18,574 nt of DNA, taken from positions 1 through 18,574 of the forward strand of contig CABJEP010000020.1 of the NCBI GenBank assembly GCA_902364645.1. Reading direction: 5' to 3'. Positions 12,957-18,574 of the stretch are shown piece after piece. The notes under the pieces are model-generated. The model was not told the DNA's origin. It made no database searches and saw only the letters and a program-made list of their open reading frames with translations. Position numbers and translations under genes: made by a program. The stretch is from Coriobacteriaceae bacterium. Its GTDB lineage: Bacteria; Actinomycetota; Coriobacteriia; Coriobacteriales; Coriobacteriaceae. How positions within the stretch are numbered: the stretch's first letter is position 1; each line of letters opens with the position of its first letter.

Positions 12957-15407
12957 ATGCTGCAGAAAATCCAACGTTTTGGCGGAGCCATGTTCGCGCC
13001 CGCCATGCTGTTTTCTATATCAGGCCTCATGGTCGGCATCTCCGCCCTCGCAACGACCGTGGATATCGTCGGCGACCTCGCCGTATACGGAACCCCCTGG
13101 TACGTTTTCTGGACTATCATTCAGCGCGGCTCGTGGACGGTCTTTAAGCGCCTTCCACTCCTTTTTGCCGTAGCGCTGCCCATCGGCCTTGCCCAAAAGC
13201 AACCGGCACGCTGCTGCCTCGAGGCGCTCGTAGCCTATTTTGCCTACTGTTTCTTTTTGAGCGAGATCATTAAGCTGAGCGGCGACAACCTTGGACTTAA
13301 GTACCCGTCGTCTTTAACCCCCGCCAGCGGCATCACCGTCATCGACGGCATCAAGACGCTCGACACCGGCATTATCGGCCCGCTGGCGGTGTCGGCAACC
13401 GTCGTTGCCATCCATGACCGCTTCTACGATGCCAAGGTTCCCGATTGGCTCGGCACGTTCTCGGGTTCCTCGCTCGTCTACCTCATCAGCTTTTTTGCCG
13501 TGTTTGCCCTTGCCGCCATCTCGGCCGCCATCGTGCCCTTCGCATACGCTGTGACCGAAACGCTGCGCCACGCACTTGCGGGCGTCGGCCCCTTCGGCGT
13601 GGGCATCTTTGTGTTTTTGGAGCGAGCGCTCGAGCCCATGGGGCTGCACCATCTGCTCTATATGCCCATCTATTACGACAATCTGGTCATTCACGACGGT
13701 ATTTACGCCACGTGGACCAACCTGCTCCCCATTCTCTCCCATAGCACGCGCCCTTTAAATGAACTTGCGCCCTGGGCAGGTTTTACCGCCACCGGCTGGG
13801 GCAAGCTCTTTGGCCTTCCCGCCATCGCGGCAGCATTCTATTTCACCGCCAAACCCGAACGCCGCGCCGGCCTTAAGGTCATCCTTTTGCCCGCCATCGT
13901 CGCCTCGGTGGTCTGCGGCGTCACCGAGCCGCTCGAGTTTCTCTTTATGTTCACCTATCCCGGACTCTTTTTGCTCTACGCCGTCCTGTCCTCCTGCCTT
14001 GCCATGACCATGAACTTCTTTGGCATCGTCGGCATCTTCTCGGGCGGTCTCATGGAAATGACGGCCTTCAACTTCATCCCACTCATGCGAATGCATGCCG
14101 GCTCCTACCTTTTGGCGCTCGGTATCGGTCTTGCCTTTAGCCTCATCTTTTTTGTTAGTTTTCGAGCACTCATCTTGGTCTATGACCTTAAGACGCCGGG
14201 CCGCGAGGATCATGTCTCCAATCGCGCGGCAATCGATCGTTTAACGGGAAGCGGCTTTGCCAAAGAGCAATCTCCCAATGGCGAGGTCAGTATTCAATCC
14301 GATCAAGATCACGTCCTCGCTGAGCGGGTAATTCAGCTTTTAGGTGGCGTTGGCAATATCGTGGGCGCAACCAACTGCGCCACGCGCCTGCGCGTCGAGG
14401 TCGCAGACCCTTCCATCGTTGCAGATAATGCGTCGTTTGTCGCGGTGGGCGCCAAGGGCCTCATCATTACGGGCAAGACCGCCCAGGTGATTATTGGCAT
14501 CTCCGTTCCCCGCGTTAAAGAGCATTTTGACCAGATCATGGGCCTCGAGCCGGGATTTGTGTCCACCACCTCGGCCTCCCCTGCCGCCAGCGCAGCCCAT
14601 AAGCGCGGCGATATCTGCTTCTTCGATATCGACGGAACACTCGCCTGGCAAGACCCTCGAGTGGCACAAGAGCTTCCCGAGAGCGAGCGAGACCTCTCCC
14701 CCTATCCCAATGAAGCGGTCTCGCAAGCCATCCGTGATTTTGTCGCCAAGGGCAATATGGCGTTTATCTGCACAGGGCGCACGCTGAGCTGCATCCATCC
14801 AAAGCTGCTCGAGCTGCCCTGGACCGGCATCGTCTGCCTCGCGGGTGGCTATGTCGAACTTGAGGGACACGTGATTCGCGATTTGGCGATGACGCCCGGC
14901 ATGCTGCAGCGCCTTGCTCCCATTCTTGAGCAATCGGACGAAGTGATTCGTTTTGAGGGACTCAATGGCGTCGTTCGCATGAGTGCCGATGCGCCCGACG
15001 CTCCGGGATACGCCCGCACCGTGGGCGATGCAATTACGCAGCTGCAACATTACAGCGCCTACAAGATCTTAATGTCCACGTCGCTTGCCAACCGCATCGC
15101 TCAGGATCAAGCGTTTGAGCCGCTGCTCTGCTTTAACGAGCTCGAGCTCGAAGTGACCGAGATTTCGCCTCGCGAATGCACCAAGCGCGAGGGTATCCAG
15201 TCCGTACTCGACGCCCTCGATCCCCACCACGGAACCGTATACGGCATCGGCGACGCCAGCAATGACGTCTCGCTGATGAACGCCGTCGATGTCGGTATCG
15301 CCATGGGCAATGCGCCGGACTTCCTCAAGGAAAAGGCCGACTATGTCACCGACAGCATCGACCACGACGGCGTCGTCACCGCGCTCGAACACTTTGGGCT
15401 TATCTAG
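12957..15407 (+). CDS. maltose/alpha-glucoside-type PTS EIICB fused to a HAD-IIB phosphatase
   Basis: One 816-residue frame joins a PTS permease to a phosphatase. Residues 1 to about 430 are the membrane EIIC domain. LQKIQRFGGAMFAPAMLF, GIKTLDTGIIG and GVTEPLEF (321-328) match the MalP/GlvC alpha-glucoside family as I recall it. Residues about 450-530 are EIIB, with phospho-cysteine Cys474 in NCATRLR. After a short Ala/Ser-rich linker, residues 551-816 form a Cof-type HAD phosphatase: DIDGT (Asp557, Asp559), CTGR (Thr606), Lys743 and GDASND (Asp766, Asp770), with a cap domain between motifs. All catalytic residues are present. No EIIA is fused, so an EIIA-Glc in trans is needed. ATG 12957 is favoured by GAAAGG 6 bases upstream; TTG 12921 is less likely. 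The fusion implies uptake as sugar-phosphate, then dephosphorylation. The sugar is inferred, not shown. Confidence 0.9.
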   Translation: MLQKIQRFGGAMFAPAMLFSISGLMVGISALATTVDIVGDLAVYGTPWYVFWTIIQRGSWTVFKRLPLLFAVALPIGLAQKQPARCCLEALVAYFAYCFFLSEIIKLSGDNLGLKYPSSLTPASGITVIDGIKTLDTGIIGPLAVSATVVAIHDRFYDAKVPDWLGTFSGSSLVYLISFFAVFALAAISAAIVPFAYAVTETLRHALAGVGPFGVGIFVFLERALEPMGLHHLLYMPIYYDNLVIHDGIYATWTNLLPILSHSTRPLNELAPWAGFTATGWGKLFGLPAIAAAFYFTAKPERRAGLKVILLPAIVASVVCGVTEPLEFLFMFTYPGLFLLYAVLSSCLAMTMNFFGIVGIFSGGLMEMTAFNFIPLMRMHAGSYLLALGIGLAFSLIFFVSFRALILVYDLKTPGREDHVSNRAAIDRLTGSGFAKEQSPNGEVSIQSDQDHVLAERVIQLLGGVGNIVGATNCATRLRVEVADPSIVADNASFVAVGAKGLIITGKTAQVIIGISVPRVKEHFDQIMGLEPGFVSTTSASPAASAAHKRGDICFFDIDGTLAWQDPRVAQELPESERDLSPYPNEAVSQAIRDFVAKGNMAFICTGRTLSCIHPKLLELPWTGIVCLAGGYVELEGHVIRDLAMTPGMLQRLAPILEQSDEVIRFEGLNGVVRMSADAPDAPGYARTVGDAITQLQHYSAYKILMSTSLANRIAQDQAFEPLLCFNELELEVTEISPRECTKREGIQSVLDALDPHHGTVYGIGDASNDVSLMNAVDVGIAMGNAPDFLKEKADYVTDSIDHDGVVTALEHFGLI

Positions 15408-15522
15408 CCAAGCCCCTACCGCACTTGCGGCCGCATGGACCAATCGTCTTCAACCGCCGCGCTCGACGCCCTAATGTGGCAATATGTTGTCTGCATAATG
15501 CAACGATGCAACCTATCAAAGA
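15408..15522 (+). promoter_or_regulatory. spacer with weak promoter-like signal before the polyprenyl synthase
   Basis: CATAAT (15494-15499) could be a -10 for the downstream gene, but no good -35 lies at the right distance. I see no clear terminator for the PTS gene here. Confidence 0.25.
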
Positions 15523-16548
15523 ATGCGAGAACCCGTGTCCAGTCCGTTTACCAGCTTTTTAGCCCAGCACTTTGACCAGATTAACGACTATCTGGCCACG
15601 TTCTTTGACGGACAGGCGACTTCCGCCGATATCGAGCGCTACCTGTATACCCCGCTCTCGGCATTTACGGCAAACGCTGGCAAGCGCCACCGCCCGCTCA
15701 TCTGCATGCTCGCCGCCACTGCGGTAGGCGGCAGCTTTGAGAGCGCCCGCAGCGCAGCGGCGGCCATCGAGCACTTTCAGTCGGGCGCACTCATCCACGA
15801 CGACATCGCCGACAACGGGCAGATTCGTCGCGGCAAGCCCTGCATGCACCTTACCGAGGGCACCGGTCTTGCCATCAACTGCGGTGACCTGGCGCTCACC
15901 ATGGTCACCAAGACGGTTCTCGACGACCCCACACTCAACGCAGACGTGAAGCTTCACGTGCTCCACGAGCTTACCGAGATGATCGTCCGAACCATCGAGG
16001 GCCAAGCGCTCGACCTGGGCTGGGTCCGTGACAAGCGCTTTGATATCTCGGTTGATGACTACCTGGACATGGCCACGCACAAGACCGCGTATTACAGCGG
16101 AGCCACGCCACTTGCCGCCGGAGCCATTATCGGCGGCGGCAGCAAAGAGCAGGTCGAGGCGCTACGCGCCTTTGGCCTGCACACTGGCCTTGCCTTTCAA
16201 ATTCAGGACGACCTGCTCAACTTGGTCGGCACCAAAGAGGCCGCCAACAAGGACTTCCGCACCGACATCACCGAGGGCAAGCGCACGCTCGTCGCTGTGC
16301 ATGCCCTGTCAAATGAGCGCTATCACGACGAGGTCGAGGCGATTCTTTCCTCGGGCACCGATGATTCCGCGCAGCTCGCACGCGCCGTGGAGATCTTCCA
16401 GGAGACCGGCTCCATCGAATATGCTCACGCCTACGCGCTGGACCTGACCGCAAAAGCCAAGGCTGCCATCGAGGATGTTGAGCTTGACCCGTACGCACGC
16501 GATCTGTTCCTCTCCATGGCAGATTTCTTTGTGGAGCGCCTCAACTAG
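15523..16548 (+). CDS. polyprenyl diphosphate synthase (trans-isoprenyl transferase)
   Basis: This enzyme adds isopentenyl diphosphate units to an allylic diphosphate, making a prenyl chain for quinone tails or lipid carriers. The 341-residue protein has AGKRHRPLICMLAA, the first Asp-rich motif LIHDDIADN (DDIAD, 93-97) and RRGKPCMH. The second motif region FQIQDDLLN (229-233) has Asn in place of the last Asp of the usual DDxxD. TDITEGKRTL follows as expected. Small residues before the first motif (IEHFQSGALIHDD) do not allow a firm chain-length call. ATG 15523 has only a weak ribosome site, and GTG 15535 is an alternative. It is not obviously linked in function to the sugar genes. Confidence 0.9.
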   Translation: MREPVSSPFTSFLAQHFDQINDYLATFFDGQATSADIERYLYTPLSAFTANAGKRHRPLICMLAATAVGGSFESARSAAAAIEHFQSGALIHDDIADNGQIRRGKPCMHLTEGTGLAINCGDLALTMVTKTVLDDPTLNADVKLHVLHELTEMIVRTIEGQALDLGWVRDKRFDISVDDYLDMATHKTAYYSGATPLAAGAIIGGGSKEQVEALRAFGLHTGLAFQIQDDLLNLVGTKEAANKDFRTDITEGKRTLVAVHALSNERYHDEVEAILSSGTDDSAQLARAVEIFQETGSIEYAHAYALDLTAKAKAAIEDVELDPYARDLFLSMADFFVERLN

Positions 16549-16590
16549 CGGGGGTCATAAAACCTGTGGGCAGCGAGTTTGGGTACAAGT

Positions 16591-16599
16591 TGCTACACT
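16591..16599 (+). promoter_or_regulatory. extended -10 promoter before the peptidoglycan-binding protein gene
   Basis: TGC-TACACT (16591-16599) fits an extended -10 (TGn followed by a TATAAT-like hexamer). No strong -35 is visible. It gives a leader of about 80 bases before the ATG at 16688. Confidence 0.4.
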
Positions 16600-16687
16600 G
16601 TTGAGTGCATGTTTATGCATTGTCTCGCGTTGTCTATCCGACACGCGCTCAAAATAGTACGAATCGTACGCCGAAAGGGGTTCGTTC

Positions 16688-17593
16688 ATGGAACCTATTA
16701 CCACGGGCATGCAGGGAGCAGCCGTCGAGGATGTTCAGTCCCGCCTTCTGCAGCTCGGTTACACCATCGATGCCGACGAGGTCGCCGACAAGCGCTTTGG
16801 CACCACCACCGAGCAGGCTGTTGGCACGTTTAGGCTCGATAGCGGCCTTGCGGCCGGTTATGCTGTCGATATCCCCTGCTGGAGCGCCCTTGTAGACGCT
16901 TCATACAAGTTGGGCGACCGCACGCTCTACCTTCGCATGCCCAATTTTCACGGCGCCGACGTCAAGGCCCTGCAGCGCGCTCTCAACGTTTTGGGCTTTG
17001 CCTGTGGCGAAGACGACGGCTACTTTGGTCCGCATACCGAGGCCGCCCTGCAGCAGTTCCAGGAAAATGTCGGCCTGTTTGCCGACGGCATGGCCTTCCA
17101 GGACACCTACGCCTACATCAACCGCCTGCACCATGTGTGGGAGGGCAAGCCCTCGGTCACCGAGGCCGAATCGCGCATCGGTTTTGCTCGCGCCGCCAAC
17201 GTGCTCGAGCGCTTCCAGATTGCCGTCATCGGCGAGGACCCCATTGCGCGCAGCGTAGCATCGCGCATGTGGAACATCGCCACGGCGACGACCGACAGCA
17301 GCGGCATGATGCTTTGCGATTCCGAGGTTCCGACCGACGTTGACCTGGTGCTCGAGATCGCAAGCGACGAGTTGCCTGCAGACGCCGCCCCGCGCGCCAC
17401 GATCGCCCTCGCCGAGTGCCACAACCTGGCCCAACGCATCCGTACCGCCAATGTTGCCGCACAGCAGAAGCCGGCTCGCATTCGCATTGAGCTCACGGGC
17501 ATGACGCGCTACAACGGCACCTTCACGGCCAGCGACGCGCAGACGCTCGCCGTACGCCTACTCGATGGCGTTTGCGATGCCCTCGCAGATTAG
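16688..17593 (+). CDS. cytoplasmic protein with two peptidoglycan-binding domains, CwlM-like layout
   Basis: The 301-residue protein has two PG_binding_1 domains. The first (about 6-52) shows GAAVEDVQSRLLQLGY and FGTTTEQAVGTF; the second (about 88-130) shows GADVKALQRALNVLGF and YFGPHTEAALQQFQ. No signal peptide or membrane helix is present, so it is likely cytoplasmic. The C-terminal part (about 175-301) is not recognised with confidence. Its position and alternating hydrophobic strands (for example DVDLVLEIASDELP) could be a degenerate amidase_3 domain lacking zinc-binding residues. The layout recalls actinobacterial CwlM, a non-catalytic regulator of MurA, but this is a hypothesis. AAAGGGG lies 7 bases before the ATG. 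The tRNA-Gln promoter overlaps its 3' end. Confidence 0.8.
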   Translation: MEPITTGMQGAAVEDVQSRLLQLGYTIDADEVADKRFGTTTEQAVGTFRLDSGLAAGYAVDIPCWSALVDASYKLGDRTLYLRMPNFHGADVKALQRALNVLGFACGEDDGYFGPHTEAALQQFQENVGLFADGMAFQDTYAYINRLHHVWEGKPSVTEAESRIGFARAANVLERFQIAVIGEDPIARSVASRMWNIATATTDSSGMMLCDSEVPTDVDLVLEIASDELPADAAPRATIALAECHNLAQRIRTANVAAQQKPARIRIELTGMTRYNGTFTASDAQTLAVRLLDGVCDALAD

Positions 17594-17600
17594 GTAAACT
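17572..17600 (+). promoter_or_regulatory. tRNA-Gln promoter
   Basis: TTGCGA (17572-17577) and TAAACT (17595-17600) are separated by exactly 17 bases. They lie 32 bases upstream of the mature tRNA and partly inside the 3' end of the preceding gene. A short GTTGC/GCAAC hairpin lies in the leader. Confidence 0.65.
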
Positions 17601-17631
17601 AGACGAGTTGCTTTTGGGCAACACCACACAT

Positions 17632-17706
17632 TGGGACGTAGTTCAACGGTAGAACTCCGGTTTTTGGTGCCGGCTGTTGGGGGTTCGAATCCCTCCGTCC
17701 CAGCCA
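17632..17706 (+). tRNA. tRNA-Gln (anticodon UUG), CCA encoded
   Basis: The acceptor stem pairs 17632-17638 (TGGGACG) with 17696-17702 (CGTCCCA), then the discriminator G and encoded CCA (17704-17706). The D arm is GTTC/GAAC. The anticodon stem is closed by CCGG/CCGG, with loop TTTTGGT and anticodon TTG, which reads CAA (Gln). The T arm is GGGGG-TTCGAAT-CCCTC. The weak U1-A72 first pair is typical of bacterial tRNA-Gln. Confidence 0.96.
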
Positions 17707-17715
17707 TTAAAACTG

Positions 17716-17750
17716 AGCGCCCTAAGCCCATAACGGCCCAGGGCGCTTTC
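17716..17750 (+). terminator. likely terminator of tRNA-Gln
   Basis: An 8-bp perfect stem (AGCGCCCT 17716-17723 with AGGGCGCT 17740-17747) is followed by TTTCTTG. It starts 9 bases after the CCA end. Confidence 0.7.
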
Positions 17751-17761
17751 TTGTGGGCAAG

Positions 17762-17893
17762 CGGAGGAATTCGAACCCGCAAGGGTGCGGAGCTGAGGAA
17801 ACGCGAAGCGTTTTCCAGCGCAGCACGCAAGGAGCGAAGCGACGCAGCGGGGCGCGGCCGCCGAAAAGGCGGACGCGGAATCCCTCCGTCCCA
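17762..17893. repeat. tRNA-Gln-derived palindromic repeat, copy A
   Basis: The left end (17762-17778) is the reverse complement of the T-arm and acceptor strand of the adjacent tRNA-Gln (17681-17697) with one mismatch. The right end (17878-17893) is a 16-base direct copy of the same tRNA region (17687-17702). The two ends are therefore inverted repeats of each other. In between lie a hairpin insert (17785-17825) and a GC-rich segment (17826-17863) that recurs exactly at 17959-17996. No coding sequence is supported, although frames happen to be open. Confidence 0.75.
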
Positions 17894-17943
17894 TACCAGC
17901 CAAGAGCCCCTCACGTCAAGCAAATCGAGCCAACGCCGCCAAG

Positions 17944-18010
17944 CGGAGGGATCCAACCCGCAAGGAGCGAAGCGACGCAGCGGGGCGCGGCCGCCGCAGG
18001 CAGACGCGGT
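17944..18010. repeat. tRNA-derived repeat, copy B (partial)
   Basis: The segment begins with a degenerate inverted copy of the tRNA T-arm region (17944-17959). It then contains a 38-base block (17959-17996) identical to 17826-17863 of copy A. It lacks the hairpin insert of copy A and the clear right-hand tRNA copy. Confidence 0.7.
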
Positions 18011-18069
18011 GCCGGCACTTGGGGACGCTCCTAAGTGCCGGCATTATAGGAACGTCCCCAAGTGCCGGC
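18011..18069. repeat. 17-bp inverted repeat, GCCGGCACTT family
   Basis: Bases 18011-18027 pair perfectly with 18053-18069. An inner TCCTA/TAGGA pair (18029-18033 with 18047-18051) extends the fold. The sequence AGTGCCGGC of the right arm also appears once more in the loop (18034-18042), so the hairpin could form in two registers. There is no T-tract and no gene to terminate. Confidence 0.8.
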
Positions 18070-18102
18070 TCGGGACTATTTTCGAGGACCCTCCGAAGGA
18101 CT

Positions 18103-18332
18103 GTGGCCAAAAAACGGCAAATATGAGTACTGTTACCGTTGTAGCTATATTATTTTCGTTAATAAAAGAAGATCTTAATGAGATTTATTCGCATCAAGGT
18201 CTTCCTTTAATGAACACTTGAGGAGATACGGCAGCTTATCTGCTCGATCGACACGTCAAATCACCTTAAATGTGATCAAAATTACTGCTACTAAAAGAGT
18301 ATCAGTACTCATATTTGATGTTTTTTGGCCAC
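18103..18332. mobile_element. AT-rich MITE-like element of about 230 bp with 34-bp terminal inverted repeats
   Basis: Bases 18104-18131 and 18304-18331 are inverted repeats of 28 bp with two mismatches. Allowing three mismatches they extend to about 18103-18136 and 18299-18332. The interior is strikingly AT-rich against a GC-rich genome and encodes no convincing protein. It contains a smaller imperfect hairpin (about 18168-18207). Terminal inverted repeats around a short non-coding AT-rich core suggest a non-autonomous transposon or a transferred structured element. No clear target-site duplication is visible. Confidence 0.65.
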
Positions 18333-18437
18333 GGCTCTTTATAGACACCCTGCACAGCGACGGTGGTAGATTTCGGAACGTGTCCGTCAGCCCCGTTCCG
18401 GAAAGCGAGCCGCGTGCAACGGCCAAGCCACGACAGC
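18333..18437. other. intergenic spacer, no gene recognised
   Basis: Apart from a short CGGAACG/CGTTCCG inverted pair near 18375-18402, nothing is supported here. Confidence 0.4.
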
Positions 18438-18570
18438 CCCCGGGAGAGCGGGGGCACCGGCTTAGGTTTATCGCGAGTTCCGCACGAACAGGAGGCCACT
18501 TAATGTGGCCTCCGTCGTGAGCAGGACTGTAGAGCAGGAAACCTAAGCCGGTGTCCCCGCTCTCCCGGGG
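18438..18570. repeat. large palindromic element, copy 2 (structured repeat or ncRNA)
   Basis: Bases 18438-18469 pair with 18539-18570 over 32 positions with a single G-T pair (18454/18554). The 69-nt core (18470-18538) matches that of copy 1 at 121-189. It has an inner 9-bp hairpin (18491-18499 with 18505-18513) around the same TTAAT loop and an adjoining CACGA/TCGTG pair (18483-18487 with 18515-18519). The distal outer stem differs in sequence from copy 1. Both copies have the same orientation. Confidence 0.85.
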
Positions 18571-18574
18571 CCGG

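Noticed and set aside
17687..17893. attL/attR pair of an integrated element at tRNA-Gln
   Set aside because: The 16-bp direct repeats enclose less than 200 bp without an integrase, and the same motif is also present inverted, so repeat spread explains it better.
17631..18221. Open frame running through tRNA-Gln and the downstream repeats
   Set aside because: It crosses a tRNA gene, a terminator and several palindromes, and its translation is low-complexity and Arg-rich.

Overview
The window reads as a chromosomal segment of a high-GC gut actinobacterium, most likely Collinsella or a close relative in the Coriobacteriia. This is an inference from base composition, protein similarity as I remember it, and dense palindromic intergenic repeats; no marker gene in the window fixes the species.

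Layout. 1-228: an intergenic stretch with a large palindromic element. 229-1434 (-): a Tat-exported coiled-coil CHAP/NlpC-type cell-wall hydrolase. 1701-6884 (+): galE, malQ (4-alpha-glucanotransferase) and glgP (alpha-glucan phosphorylase), with terminators after galE and glgP and a hairpin between malQ and glgP. 6885-7340: a convergent intergenic region holding a regular array of alternating inverted repeats. 7341-11706 (-): a CUT1-type sugar ABC importer, transcribed as binding lipoprotein, two permeases, then an MsmK-type ATPase. 12013-12732 (-): a GntR/HutC repressor with TreR-like features. 12957-15407 (+): a maltose/alpha-glucoside-type PTS EIICB fused in one reading frame to a HAD phosphatase. 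15523-16548 (+): polyprenyl diphosphate synthase. 16688-17593 (+): a cytoplasmic double peptidoglycan-binding-domain protein. 17632-17706 (+): tRNA-Gln(UUG). 17707-18574: about 0.87 kb of non-coding DNA packed with tRNA-derived repeats, inverted repeats, an AT-rich MITE-like element and a second copy of the palindromic element seen at the left edge.

How the genes may work together. malQ, glgP, the ABC importer, the GntR repressor and the PTS-phosphatase fusion make a coherent alpha-glucan/maltose locus. A TTGT-N4-ACAA-like motif with a TTAA-type centre recurs upstream of malQ, the ABC operon, the repressor and the PTS gene, which suggests one local regulon. The fused HAD domain suggests that the PTS product (for example maltose-6'-phosphate) is dephosphorylated by the transporter itself and then handed to MalQ and GlgP. 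This differs from the 6-phospho-alpha-glucosidase route that usually accompanies this transporter family.

Most notable items: the EIICB-HAD fusion; the pair of about 132-nt palindromes with a conserved 69-nt core and covarying stems; the alternating repeat array with a period of about 40 bp; and the tRNA-Gln-derived repeats downstream of the tRNA gene.
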